Positions 8,512 through 17,908 of a stretch of DNA of 64,000 nucleotides are shown here, in pieces. The notes under the pieces are model-generated. The model made no database searches. It saw nothing but the letters and a program-made list of their open reading frames with translations, and was not told the DNA's origin. The stretch's first letter is position 1. Each line of letters opens with the position of its first letter. This DNA comes from JAOTVV01 sp039591075. GTDB taxonomy: Bacteria; Gemmatimonadota; Gemmatimonadetes; Gemmatimonadales; GWC2-71-9. The stretch is from assembly GCA_039591075.1 (NCBI GenBank), contig JBDHEI010000003.1, positions 59,926-123,925 on the forward strand, read 5' to 3'. Made by a program: the position numbers and the translations under genes.

Positions 8512-9761
8512 CAGGGCCTCTCAGTCGTGGTTTCCTTGACCGGCCGCAGCCGGGTACTGTCGCGGAGATCGCGAATCGTCTGGTACGGCCCCGCCACGAT
8601 CGAGTCGCCTTCAACCAGCCCATCGATCACCTCGAAGTACTCCTCACCAGCAATGCCGACCTTGACCGGCCGGAACTGGGCGATCCCCCCGACAGCCACG
8701 AAGACGCCCTCCGTCTCTTTCTTGCCCTTCGTCGTATCCTGGGGGGCCGTTTCGGTCGATATCGCCTCATGCTCACGCACCGTGAGTGCGATGATGGGGA
8801 TGCTCAGCACGCTGTCCCGCGTGGCCGTGATGATCTTGGCCGTCGCGGACAAATCGGGCCGGATCTCGGACGGGGGGTTATCCAGGGTGACTTCGACGTC
8901 GTAGTCGACGGCCTGGTTCGTCGCCCCCGCCTGCGCCGCCACGCCCTGGACCGCACTCTTGGAGATCTTGGTCACCCGACCGATGAACGTCGTGTCCGGG
9001 AACGCATCGATCGTGACCTCGGCCGAATCGGCCAGGTGCAGCCGAACGACGTCGGTCTCGTCCACCCGCACCGCCACCTGAATGATGCTCAGGTCGGAGA
9101 TCGTCATGAGCAGCCCGGTCTCCGGGGAAAAGGTTCCGGGAACGGCCACCTCACCCTCTTCCTTCGCGAGCCGGGTGACCTCGCCGTCCATCGGTGCTCG
9201 CAGCACCGTTTTGGCGAGCAGCTCCTGCGCGTTCTGCAGCGCCGCCCGCGACTGCGCGACCTGGTACTGGGCCGACGTGTAGACGGCTTCGGCGACCTCG
9301 AACGACGTCTGCGACTGCTCGAGTTGCTCGTCGGAGACGAGGTTCGGGCTCTGCCGGCGCAATTCCTGGGCGCGGTCCCAAGCCCGTTTGGCCTGGTCGC
9401 GGTTGGCTCGGGACTGGAGCGCCGAGGCTTCGGCGGAAGACAGCAAGGCACGCGCCTGCGCCACCTGGGCCTCGTACTGCGACGGTTCGATGCGCAGCAC
9501 GAGATCGCCCCGCTTCACGAAGTCGCCTTCCTGCACCAGGATCTGAATGATGCGGCCCGTGATGTCGGCGCTGATGTCCACCGAGCGCTGCGGCTCGATC
9601 TGTCCGCTCGCGGTCACGGTGGCTACCAGGTTGCGCCGCTCCACCGCCGCAATGCGGACCGACTCCCCGCGGTCCCGCCGACCGGCAGCGTTCAGGGCGA
9701 TGAGGGCCGCGACGGCTACCGCGCCGCCGCCAAAGATCAAGAGTTTCTTACGACGTGACAT
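8511..9761 (-). CDS. MacA/HlyD-family periplasmic adaptor
   Basis: A 416-residue membrane-fusion protein that bridges inner-membrane permeases and a TolC channel. It starts with a short basic N-terminus and one membrane helix (about residues 7-25). It then has the biotinyl-lipoyl half (ASGQIEP, GRIIQILVQEGDFVKRGD), an alpha-helical hairpin rich in A, Q and R, the second lipoyl half (VLRAPMDGEV), and beta-barrel and membrane-proximal domains. I chose the ATG at 9761 because the upstream extension would run into the TolC-like gene. It lies between the TolC-like gene and the ATPase, giving a complete tripartite pump set. Confidence 0.92.
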   Translation of the reverse strand: MSRRKKLLIFGGGAVAVAALIALNAAGRRDRGESVRIAAVERRNLVATVTASGQIEPQRSVDISADITGRIIQILVQEGDFVKRGDLVLRIEPSQYEAQVAQARALLSSAEASALQSRANRDQAKRAWDRAQELRRQSPNLVSDEQLEQSQTSFEVAEAVYTSAQYQVAQSRAALQNAQELLAKTVLRAPMDGEVTRLAKEEGEVAVPGTFSPETGLLMTISDLSIIQVAVRVDETDVVRLHLADSAEVTIDAFPDTTFIGRVTKISKSAVQGVAAQAGATNQAVDYDVEVTLDNPPSEIRPDLSATAKIITATRDSVLSIPIIALTVREHEAISTETAPQDTTKGKKETEGVFVAVGGIAQFRPVKVGIAGEEYFEVIDGLVEGDSIVAGPYQTIRDLRDSTRLRPVKETTTERP

Positions 9762-9775
9762 GTCGAATCCATTCT

Positions 9776-11293
9776 CTAGCGCAAGGGCCGTCCCACGGCG
9801 TTCTCGAGGGTTGCAATCGACCAATGGTATGTGTAGACGGCATTAATGTAGTCGGCCTCGGCACGCTGCGAGGCGAGCTGCGCGTCGAGGAGCTCAAAGA
9901 AGGTCCCGGAGCCGACCCGGTAGCGCTCCGTGGCCAGCCGCAGCTGCTCGGCGGCCGCCACGCGGTTGTTCTCCTGGATGCCGAACGCTTCGAAGGCGGC
10001 TACCAAGGCGTAGTGCGCCTGGCTGACATCGGTCCTGACCTGGAGCTCCTTGGAGCGCACGGCCTCCCGCGCGTCGTCGGCGAAGGCCGATGCCTCGGCG
10101 ATTTCCAGCGGCCGCCCGAACTGGGTGAAGATCGGCAGCGATACCGTGAGGCTCGCCGAGAAGGGCTGCCGCGTGAAATCGAACGGGAACACCTCGTTCT
10201 GCTGTAGGATGCCGTCTCGAATGGCGTCTTCCGCCGCCGGTGTGAGGGCAAAGACCGAGCAATCGATGGGCGTCAAGCCCGGGTTGAGCCAGTTGGTGTT
10301 GGCGAAGTCGCATTGCTGCACGATGTCATTCGCGTCGGCCTGAGCGTTCGCCAGGGCCGAGTTCACCAGCGGATCGGTATTGGTGAACTGCTGCGTGAAC
10401 CCGCTCCACCCTGCCGACAGTGACATCGTCGGCAACCACGTCGACTTGGCTGCCCGCGCCCCGGCCCGAGCGGCGGTGGCCTGCGCCTGCAAGGCCAAGA
10501 GGTCCGGATTCGCCGCCTCGGCCTCGCCGAGCAGGTCGCTGAGCAACCATTCGGGTGGCACGATCGGGAACGTGTCGGGGAGGGTGACGAGGGTCGGATC
10601 CTGGGGGGCCGGCACCCCCATCAGCTGGAACAGCCGTAGCACCTCGACCACCACGGCCTGCCGCGCCTGAAGCTGCTGCACCTCAGACTGCCCCTTCGCC
10701 ACTTCGGCCTGCCGCACGTCCAGGATCGTGTTCTGGCCGACCTGGAACCGGGCCTGGGCAAGGCGCAGGAACTCGTCGTTTCGCGTGACCTGTAGCTCGG
10801 CGAGGTCGACCTGTGCCTCGGCCTGCAACACCGCGAGGTACTGCTGCCGGACGCCTGATTCCAAGTTGATCTCCGCCCCAGACAAGGTGGCCTCGGCCGC
10901 GCGGTGCCGCGCACTGGCCACGCCGGGCTGCATGAGCGTGCGTCCCGACAGCTGCATCGACAGGCTGACGCCGTAGCTCGAGCCGATTGTCGATGACTGC
11001 TGCACGAACTCCTGGGCGAGGAACGTCTGCGAACCGGCGCCGCGATAGGCCAATGATCCGTTGACCGACAGGCTCGGAACGAACGACGCGTAGGCATTCC
11101 GCACTCCCCAGCGGGTGGCCGTGAGGTCGTTCTCCGTCTGGCGGAGCAGCGGATTGTGCTCCTGGGCCGTCGCGATCGCCTCGGCCAGGGTCAGCGTCTG
11201 AGGGGTCGAGGGAACGGGCTCCTGTTGCGCCCACACGGCACTCGAAAGACCCAGCCCGAGCGCCGCGAGCAAAAGCGTAGCTCCACGTCTCAT
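9776..11293 (-). CDS. TolC-family outer-membrane efflux protein
   Basis: A 505-residue outer-membrane channel protein with a Sec signal peptide (MRRGATLL... cleaved near residue 22 after VWA). Two repeats of the OEP type are visible, each a long coiled helical stretch around LAEAIATAQEHNPLL and again around LEIAEASAFADDAREAV, followed by YRVGSGTFFELLDAQ near the C-terminus. This is the usual architecture of TolC homologues, slightly longer than the E. coli protein. It is the first gene of the efflux operon. A GAAGG Shine-Dalgarno-like stretch precedes its ATG. Confidence 0.93.
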   Translation of the reverse strand: MRRGATLLLAALGLGLSSAVWAQQEPVPSTPQTLTLAEAIATAQEHNPLLRQTENDLTATRWGVRNAYASFVPSLSVNGSLAYRGAGSQTFLAQEFVQQSSTIGSSYGVSLSMQLSGRTLMQPGVASARHRAAEATLSGAEINLESGVRQQYLAVLQAEAQVDLAELQVTRNDEFLRLAQARFQVGQNTILDVRQAEVAKGQSEVQQLQARQAVVVEVLRLFQLMGVPAPQDPTLVTLPDTFPIVPPEWLLSDLLGEAEAANPDLLALQAQATAARAGARAAKSTWLPTMSLSAGWSGFTQQFTNTDPLVNSALANAQADANDIVQQCDFANTNWLNPGLTPIDCSVFALTPAAEDAIRDGILQQNEVFPFDFTRQPFSASLTVSLPIFTQFGRPLEIAEASAFADDAREAVRSKELQVRTDVSQAHYALVAAFEAFGIQENNRVAAAEQLRLATERYRVGSGTFFELLDAQLASQRAEADYINAVYTYHWSIATLENAVGRPLR

Positions 11294-11434
11294 TGCGTCT
11301 GCCTTCGGTTTATGGTCGTAACCCTACCGCGCTCCCGTACGCCCGCATCACCCAAAAGTTTCAATCCGAGACAGCGCGACGACATGGTTCGGGACGGCCT
11401 ATGCAGGAGGGGTAGGTGGCGGTGCAGCCCTAGC

Positions 11435-12148
11435 CTACCGGCGGGCCTGGACGCGAATCACCGTGAGGTTGCGGGTTGGGATCACGAGCTTCATGAGCCG
11501 ACCGTCATCGTCGTACCAAAGCTGACGAGTTTCCGCCGACGAGCTGACTGTCACGTGGTGCAGGACCAGCCGGGCCGATCCGACGGTGGTCGGCTCCGTG
11601 CCGTGATCCACGACGCGCAGGGTCTCGCCCCGCACCCCGCTCAGGGTGATGCTCCGTGTCGCTCGCGCGGCCGCGCCGGGCGGAATGGCATGGGCGGCGA
11701 ACACGGAATCGTCCATCACGAGGTGCCGTTCCCGGGCCGGGTATTCCCTGGCGGACTCCCCAGCGCGGGTCAGCGTCCGGACCGTAATCCGCCGCGCCCC
11801 CAGCCCCATGACCACGCGGACCACCTCGCCGTTCCCGACCTCGTACCGCGACATCGTGGGAACCGAGTCGGCACCGAACTCGACGATCGCGTCGACCGAG
11901 GTCTCCGGTCGATCGGCGGGGTAGAGCACCGTGCTGGTGACCGTGAAACCACTCAGGCCGGGAGCGCCCGAACTTCCCCGAAGCAGCACGAATTCCTCCC
12001 GCCCGATCGTCGTCGCGTCGCGAGTGATGAGCAGCACGCCCCGATCCAGCTCGCGCTGTTGGGCGGACAGCTCGGCGGGCGCAGCAACGGCGGCGGCGAT
12101 CACGAGGAGCGTCGCAAAGGTCGATGAGTCCGAGAGCGGCTTGGTCAT
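11435..12148 (-). CDS. secreted protein of unknown function
   Basis: I do not recognise the family. The protein is 237 residues, with an N-terminal signal peptide (about residues 1-28, ending LSAQ) and a mature part rich in beta-strand-like alternation. Features such as RGVLLITRDATTIGREEFVLLRG and a C-terminal YDDDGRLMKLVIP resemble periplasmic DUF3108-like or antigen-type beta proteins, but this is only a resemblance. The ATG at 12148 is preferred over upstream starts because it gives a clean signal peptide. It overlaps the creatininase-family stop by 4 bases (12145-12148), so it is probably co-transcribed with that gene. Confidence 0.7.
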   Translation of the reverse strand: MTKPLSDSSTFATLLVIAAAVAAPAELSAQQRELDRGVLLITRDATTIGREEFVLLRGSSGAPGLSGFTVTSTVLYPADRPETSVDAIVEFGADSVPTMSRYEVGNGEVVRVVMGLGARRITVRTLTRAGESAREYPARERHLVMDDSVFAAHAIPPGAAARATRSITLSGVRGETLRVVDHGTEPTTVGSARLVLHHVTVSSSAETRQLWYDDDGRLMKLVIPTRNLTVIRVQARR

Positions 12149-12879
12149 GTGGTTCGAAAGATACGCGAAGCGACCCGCTCGTAAATGAGGTGATAGAGAC
12201 GCTCCCCTTTCTCGACCGATGCGAGCGAGGGTCGGCCCAGCGATCCCGGGCTCCGCGCGGGAATCGAACTGCGTCCACCGCGCTGATAGCGGCGGGCCAC
12301 GGCGGGCGTTGCGTCGAAGTCCTGGGCCTGGGCGAGCTTCACTAACGCCGGGTCGACGTAGAGGAGCAGCGAGGTGTCGATTTCCCCTCCGTGCACGACG
12401 CGCCAGGTATCGGACCCCTCTTCGGGCAGTGGCACCGAAAAAATGTCGACGGTGCGGGCCCGAGCCTCGCGCAGGCTCAGGGTACTCAATGCCTCCTGAT
12501 GCGGATCCGGTCCGTGTGCGGTCAGAATGATGAATTCCCGCACTCCTCCAGTTTCCCACGAAACCACGAGATCGTTGATCAAGCGGTGCAGGGTCTTGAA
12601 GTGGAGCGACCCGCTGCCCGGAAAGGGACGCGCGGTATCGGCGTTGACACCATATTCTATGGTCGGTGCGCGCAGCACGCCGAACTCGGCTGAAAGGTCA
12701 TCGGCGAGCCGCTCGACGATGATCGTATCGCACCCCAGTGGGAGGTGCGGGCCGTGCTGTTCCGTCGTGCCGACCGGCAGGATGAGTCGGGGGTCGCGGT
12801 CTAGATGCGTACGAACCTCTTCGGGGGTGAGGTGCTTGAGAAGAATGGGGCGTCGGTGAGCGCCAGTCGATTCGCTCAT
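12145..12879 (-). CDS. creatininase/MftE-family amidohydrolase
   Basis: A 244-residue protein of the creatininase family, metal-dependent enzymes that open cyclic or linear amides, including the peptidase MftE in mycofactocin maturation. Metal-ligand motifs are visible: PVGTTEQHGPHLPLGCD near residue 35, a modified LTAHGPDPHQEA where the family usually has NGHGGN, and HGGEIDTSLL. The ATG at 12879 gives the family-like N-terminus; the frame is open upstream but only as antisense of the kinase gene. The 5' end overlaps the divergently read sensor kinase. The substrate cannot be predicted. Confidence 0.85.
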   Translation of the reverse strand: MSESTGAHRRPILLKHLTPEEVRTHLDRDPRLILPVGTTEQHGPHLPLGCDTIIVERLADDLSAEFGVLRAPTIEYGVNADTARPFPGSGSLHFKTLHRLINDLVVSWETGGVREFIILTAHGPDPHQEALSTLSLREARARTVDIFSVPLPEEGSDTWRVVHGGEIDTSLLLYVDPALVKLAQAQDFDATPAVARRYQRGGRSSIPARSPGSLGRPSLASVEKGERLYHLIYERVASRIFRTT

Positions 12880-15800
12880 TGGGAACTCGCGGTCGCCGCG
12901 GAGGCCGTGGCGTTGGGACTGTGGAGTCGGGAGCCGCACTTCCTCGTGGCGATTGCGGCTGTCATTGCCAGTGTGGTGGTCGCGGCCGCGGCTGCCCGAG
13001 CCCGTCGCTTTGGCGGGCTGCTCACGGCGGCCGTCGCCGTAGGTGCGGCGGTGGCCGTGTTCAGCAATGCGCTGCAGACGCGGGCAGTCGAACGCCGGTG
13101 GCCGGAAGTTCGCGAAGGCTTGATCCAGCAGGCCAGCCCCCGCCTGGACCGTAGCCTGGCGGAGGCGGTTGACGTGGCCCGGGGCCTGGCGGCGCGCGGT
13201 GCCGAACTGGCGGGAGAGCCCCGCGCCGAAGCGATGCGCCGGTTGCAGGCGCTGGGCGACGCCCGCGGGCCGGAGCGGAGCGTCGTCGTGTTCGACGAGG
13301 CGGGGCGGCCGTGGGTGTGGGCGGGCACCAATCGTCTCCACCTCGACCCCAGGCCGGCTGAGCTTTCTGCACACATCACTCCATTCTACGTCATTCTGGA
13401 AGCCAGTCGCCAGGTGGGCGATCGCGTGAGTGTGGGCCGCGTCCTGCTCGCTGCGGACAGTGCGGTCCCCGATCGGAGCGGCACGCTGGCGTGGCAGTTT
13501 GCCTCCGAAACCGGGTCCGCCCTGGAATTCTACTACCCCGGTACCGGGCCGTTGGGATCCGACGTCTTCGACTACTGCCTCCCCACTTGCGCCGCGCAGG
13601 CGGAGCGGCCGCCGCCGGACACGCTATTCAGCGTCCGTGCGATCCCACCGTCCCAGGGAGCGCGTAAGCTCGAGATCATGGAGCATGGCGGTGAGTGGGT
13701 GGGACTGCTGGCTACCCTCACGCTGTTGCTGGTGACCGTGTTTGGCAGCCGCCCGGCCCGATGGGGTGGGATACTGGGACTCGCGGCGCTGCTCGTCCTC
13801 ACCCCCGTCGGCGAGCGGATCGGGCTCTCGCCGCTGTTCTCGCCCGCCACCTACTATCTGGAGCTCCTGGGGCCTCTGTCGGCCTCGGCGGGAGCACTGC
13901 TCCTGTTCGCGGCCGTCGCCAGTATTGCGTTCCGGCAGGTCGGGCGGCGTGGGATTCCGGCGTCGGTACTCGGGCTGCTTGCCGCAGGCCTCGTGGTGGC
14001 AGCCAGCCCGTTCCTCATGTGGCGCCTGGCCTCAGGGATCAGCCCCCCGGCGACCGAGATTGGGCTCGGGACGTGGTTGGGGTGGCAGCTGACGCTGCTC
14101 ACGGCGGGCGGGGCACTCGGACTGGGCGCGGCCCTCCTGCTGGGGCGGCGCCCGTCGGCGCCGTCGTGGGTGTCGTGGGTCGCCGGTGGGTGGGTGGGAG
14201 TCCTCGCGGTGGTCGGGCTCGTGGTCTGGCAGCCCGCGGGGAACTGGCCGCTGTGGTACGGCCTGCTGTGGATGCCGGCGGTGTGGCTTGCCGTTCAGCC
14301 GGCTTCGCGCGCGCGGCAGCTCATGACTATTGCGGTCGTAGTTGGAGCCGGAGCCGGGTTGCTCACCTGGGGTCAGGTGATGCACGGCCGCTTGCTGTTG
14401 GCCGAACGCGATGCCGAGCGGCTGGAGGGCGGGGACCCCGTCGCGATCGGTTTTTTGGAGCGATTCGGGGCCGCCCTGCTCGAGCAGCCGCCGCCTAAGA
14501 GCGCGGCCGAGCTGTACTCACGCTGGCGTCACTCGCCGCTCAGCCAAGACGATTACCCCGGGGTGTTGGTGGTCTGGAGTCCCGACAACCGGATGTTGGC
14601 CAGTTTGGAGCTCGCCCAGCTGGACCTTCGGCTGCCGCTTCTGGCTGCCGTCGCCGACGTGGCCCGGGACAGCGGCCAGGCGGTGGTTCGGGCGCTCGAG
14701 CTCGAGCCAGGGGTGCATTACGTCGTGGCGGCCCCGTTCCCAGACGGCACGGTCGTCACGGCGGGTGTGGCCCCGCGGTCACAGGTCATCCCGCCGGTCG
14801 CCGTCGGGCGGTTCCTCCGCGGCGAGCGCCGTCTGGTCGCGCCGTACGTCATGTTCTTGGGTGAGCCCGTCGAGACAATGCCGGAGGGCACGGGGCTGCA
14901 GTGGCGTCGCGATCGGTGGGTCGTCCGCGGGAGTCAATCGCTGATGCGGCCGGAGGGCACTCGGCACCTGCATGCGGTCGTGCCACTGGGCGACGTATCG
15001 CAGCTCGTGGTGCGGGGTGCGCTGTTGATCATTCTCGACGCTGCGTTCCTGCTCCTCCTGGGACTCGTGGGGCGCGCGGTGGGTGAGGAGGTGCGTCCGC
15101 CTACCTGGCTCCCCGATCTCCTGCAGTTCCGGTCGTATCGCGTCCGGCTGCTGATCGCGCTGGCCGGATTCTTCGTGATCCCCACGGTGGGCTATGCAGC
15201 GTGGTCGGTGAGCCGGTTGCGGGTCGAGGCGATCCGAAGCCGGGACCTCCTCATTCAGCAGACGTTGAGCGATGCCGCTGGCACGGCGAGGGCCTTTACC
15301 GGGCTGGCTCCCACCGATGCCGGACCGCGGCTCGACGACCTGGCGGATCGGTTGGGTGCCGACCTGATGTGGTACGCAGACGGCAAGCTCACGGCGACGA
15401 GTGCGGGGATCTTGGAGCAGCTGGGGGTCTTGGGGGCATATCTACCGGCCGAGATCTTTCTCGCCCTGAGCGAAGAGGATGCGCTCGAGGTCACGGCCGA
15501 CGCGTCCATTGCGGGTCAGCCAACGCGCGTGGGGTATCGGTCGCTAGGTGGTCTGCAGGGGTCAGGGTGGGTCCTGGCGGCTCCTCGGCTGGTGGAGGTG
15601 ACCGGCATCGAGCGGGAGCGGCAGGACCTCGCCTTCGGGCTGCTGCTCACGACGCTGCTCGGGCTCGGGGGCGCTGCGGCTCTCGCGGCGTTGGCCGCCC
15701 GGTCGCTAGCCCGGCCGGTGCAGTCGCTCGAGGCCGCAGCCCTGGCTGTGGGGAAGGGCTCCCCCGTTCCGCCGTTCGATCCCGGGGTCCCCTCGGAGTT

Positions 15801-16863
15801 CGTGCCCGTGGTCGATGCGTTTCGGCGGATGGCGCGGGACGTTGAGGCGAGCCAGTTCGCGCTGGAAGCAGCGCGTCGCCGGACCGCCACGGTCTTGGGC
15901 AATGTGGCCACCGGTGTGGTCGCCCTCGACGGTGAGCTGCGGGTGACCATTGCCAACCCCAGCGCGCAGCGGCTCCTCGGCAGCGCGCTCGAGCCCGGGA
16001 TCGGCGTCGCACCGGCCACCGCAGAGAGCTGGCGTCAGGTGTGGGAGTGGGTGGGGTGGTTCCTCCGCAGCGGGGACGAGCACGCCGAGAGCGAGTTCGC
16101 CGTCGAGACCAGGCGGATTCGGGTGCAGGTCGCAGCGCTCACGGCCGATCCGCGCGGCTGCGTCGTTGCGCTCGATGACACGACGGAACTGGCACAGGCC
16201 GTTCGCGTGCTGGCGTGGGGTGAGGTGGCCCGGCAGGGCGCGCATGAGATCAAGAACCCGCTGACGCCAATTCGGTTGGGTATCCAGCACTTGCAGCGGG
16301 CGCGCCGGCACGGCCGATCGGATTTCGACGCGACGCTCGAGCGCACCGCGCAGCAGATCCTGGCGGAGATCGAGCGTCTCGATGCCATTGCCCGGGCCTT
16401 CGCCCGCTTTGGCGCGCCCCTGATCGAAACCTCTCCCGTCGTGAGTGCCGACGTCGCCGCGATCGCCCAGGACGCGGCAGCGCTCTACGGGTTGGGCAGC
16501 ACTACCGACGTGCGGATGCTATCTGACGGACCGGTCATGGCGCCCGTGCGCAAGGACGAGGTCAAGGAGGTGCTGATCAACCTGATCGAGAACGCGCGGA
16601 ACGCGAGCGCCCAGCGAGTGGAAATCACCGTGGGGCGCGAGGACGACGGCGTTCCGTTTGTCCGTGTCCGCGACGACGGGGACGGGATCTCGCCGGATCA
16701 CCTCCCCCTGGTGTTCGAGCCGCACTTCTCGACCAACACCAGCGGGACGGGACTCGGGCTCGCCATCTGTCGACGACTGGTCGAATCATGGGGGGGAACG
16801 ATCGCGGTCGAGAGCGAGTTGGGTCGTGGGACGACGGTGACCATTCGGTTTCAGCCCGGCTGA
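12856..16863 (+). CDS. very large NtrY-like membrane sensor histidine kinase
   Basis: About 1335 residues from the GTG at 12856; ATG at 12805 or GTG at 12910 are alternative starts. In order: two N-terminal helices, an extracytoplasmic segment (about 80-280), a block of roughly eight membrane helices (about 285-500), a second extracytoplasmic region, two helices near 735 and 770, a further sensor segment, a helix near 935, a HAMP domain (ARPVQSLEAAALAVG) and a PAS domain (about 1010-1100). The HisKA box AHEIKNPLTPIRL follows with phospho-acceptor H1130, then the ATPase with NLIENARNAS, VRDDGDGIS and GTGLGLAI. The C-terminal half is typical NtrY. The N-terminal half roughly doubles the usual length. 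No response regulator gene is adjacent. Confidence 0.92.
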   Translation: MSASRFAHWELAVAAEAVALGLWSREPHFLVAIAAVIASVVVAAAAARARRFGGLLTAAVAVGAAVAVFSNALQTRAVERRWPEVREGLIQQASPRLDRSLAEAVDVARGLAARGAELAGEPRAEAMRRLQALGDARGPERSVVVFDEAGRPWVWAGTNRLHLDPRPAELSAHITPFYVILEASRQVGDRVSVGRVLLAADSAVPDRSGTLAWQFASETGSALEFYYPGTGPLGSDVFDYCLPTCAAQAERPPPDTLFSVRAIPPSQGARKLEIMEHGGEWVGLLATLTLLLVTVFGSRPARWGGILGLAALLVLTPVGERIGLSPLFSPATYYLELLGPLSASAGALLLFAAVASIAFRQVGRRGIPASVLGLLAAGLVVAASPFLMWRLASGISPPATEIGLGTWLGWQLTLLTAGGALGLGAALLLGRRPSAPSWVSWVAGGWVGVLAVVGLVVWQPAGNWPLWYGLLWMPAVWLAVQPASRARQLMTIAVVVGAGAGLLTWGQVMHGRLLLAERDAERLEGGDPVAIGFLERFGAALLEQPPPKSAAELYSRWRHSPLSQDDYPGVLVVWSPDNRMLASLELAQLDLRLPLLAAVADVARDSGQAVVRALELEPGVHYVVAAPFPDGTVVTAGVAPRSQVIPPVAVGRFLRGERRLVAPYVMFLGEPVETMPEGTGLQWRRDRWVVRGSQSLMRPEGTRHLHAVVPLGDVSQLVVRGALLIILDAAFLLLLGLVGRAVGEEVRPPTWLPDLLQFRSYRVRLLIALAGFFVIPTVGYAAWSVSRLRVEAIRSRDLLIQQTLSDAAGTARAFTGLAPTDAGPRLDDLADRLGADLMWYADGKLTATSAGILEQLGVLGAYLPAEIFLALSEEDALEVTADASIAGQPTRVGYRSLGGLQGSGWVLAAPRLVEVTGIERERQDLAFGLLLTTLLGLGGAAALAALAARSLARPVQSLEAAALAVGKGSPVPPFDPGVPSEFVPVVDAFRRMARDVEASQFALEAARRRTATVLGNVATGVVALDGELRVTIANPSAQRLLGSALEPGIGVAPATAESWRQVWEWVGWFLRSGDEHAESEFAVETRRIRVQVAALTADPRGCVVALDDTTELAQAVRVLAWGEVARQGAHEIKNPLTPIRLGIQHLQRARRHGRSDFDATLERTAQQILAEIERLDAIARAFARFGAPLIETSPVVSADVAAIAQDAAALYGLGSTTDVRMLSDGPVMAPVRKDEVKEVLINLIENARNASAQRVEITVGREDDGVPFVRVRDDGDGISPDHLPLVFEPHFSTNTSGTGLGLAICRRLVESWGGTIAVESELGRGTTVTIRFQPG

Positions 16864-16872
16864 TGTTGCGGT

Positions 16873-17619
16873 CTAGCCGTTGTCGTCCCGGCAAGCCGCG
16901 GGACGCGCGCCGAGCGCCCCGCGCGTCCAGATGAGAATCACCCCGGAGTAGGTCTCTCCGTTGATACTCGGCCTGAATTCGCTCGCCGCCTGGAAGCCCC
17001 GACGGATCTCCACGCACTCCACGTCACCCACATCGATGTAGAACGTGAGCGGCGGCGTCACCACCGTTCCATTGATGACGTACAGCGCGTCGGACATCGA
17101 GTGGCGGATCCTCGTCCGCGTCTGGTCCTGACGGCCAGTCAATCGGACGCCGGGGACGGCCCCCTGCAGTGCCTGTAGCACGTCGCCTCTGGCGGGAAGC
17201 TGGTCGCGGGTAATGACGGTTGAGCCGAGGTGGTGCGGAGTCTCCAATCGTTCGGCCGTCACCTCGACCGGCTCGAGTGCGACCGACAGCGGCGCAAGTC
17301 GGAAGTGAACGGTGATTGAGGAGTCGGGAAGGAGGGTGTAGTAGGGTGTGGTGATTGGATTGTAGCCGATGATCTGGGCCGACACCCTGATGAGGCCGGG
17401 AGCGATGCTCCCGAGCTGGTACGTTCCCTGGTCGTCGGTTCCCGCGATGGCCTCGGACCCGACCACCGAGACCGAAACGTCGGCGATTGGGAGGCCGGTG
17501 ATTGCGTCGACGACGTTGCCGGTCACCGCCCCGGTCTGTTGGGCCTGTGCGCCGCCCGCAAACGCCAGGAGGGCGATACTGGCCGCGAGTCGGAACCCGG
17601 TGCTGCCGTCAGCTCGCAT
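16873..17619 (-). CDS. secreted carboxypeptidase-regulatory-like plus TonB-plug protein without barrel
   Basis: A 248-residue protein with a signal peptide (about residues 1-27, ending AQAQ), a carboxypeptidase-regulatory-like beta-sandwich (GNVVDAITGLPIADVSV... to about residue 105) and a TonB-receptor plug-like domain (VITRDQLPARGDVLQALQ, then YVINGTVV and DVECVEIRRG). It ends there, so the 22-strand beta-barrel of a TonB-dependent receptor is missing. Such plug-only proteins are frequent in Gemmatimonadota and Bacteroidota genomes. The ATG at 17619 is chosen for the signal peptide. Its 3' end faces the sensor kinase with a 9-base gap. Confidence 0.82.
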   Translation of the reverse strand: MRADGSTGFRLAASIALLAFAGGAQAQQTGAVTGNVVDAITGLPIADVSVSVVGSEAIAGTDDQGTYQLGSIAPGLIRVSAQIIGYNPITTPYYTLLPDSSITVHFRLAPLSVALEPVEVTAERLETPHHLGSTVITRDQLPARGDVLQALQGAVPGVRLTGRQDQTRTRIRHSMSDALYVINGTVVTPPLTFYIDVGDVECVEIRRGFQAASEFRPSINGETYSGVILIWTRGALGARPAACRDDNG

Positions 17620-17908
17620 GCGGGGAACACCTTTGCCAAGGTAGCCCGATGCCCCGGGCGCGGACCAGCGCCCTCCGGTCAGCGTCCGCCCCAGACCCCC
17701 CCACTCCTCTGCCTGAATATAGGGCGGCCCGGTCCCTCGACGTAAGGATGGCTCACGCCGCCTTCTGGTCCTACCCGCTGGGCGGTCGATTCGGTCCCGG
17801 ATCGAACGACCTTGGGCATGCGTGCGGCGTTCTCGACATCGATGGAACATCGGCCCGGCCCAGGTGGTTGTACTGATGCGCCGACCGGTACCCGACTGCG
17901 AGGACCCG

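Noticed and set aside
12145..13374. Long N-terminal extension of the creatininase-like protein to 13374
   Set aside because: The extension is antisense to the sensor kinase and has no family similarity; the enzyme start fits at 12879.
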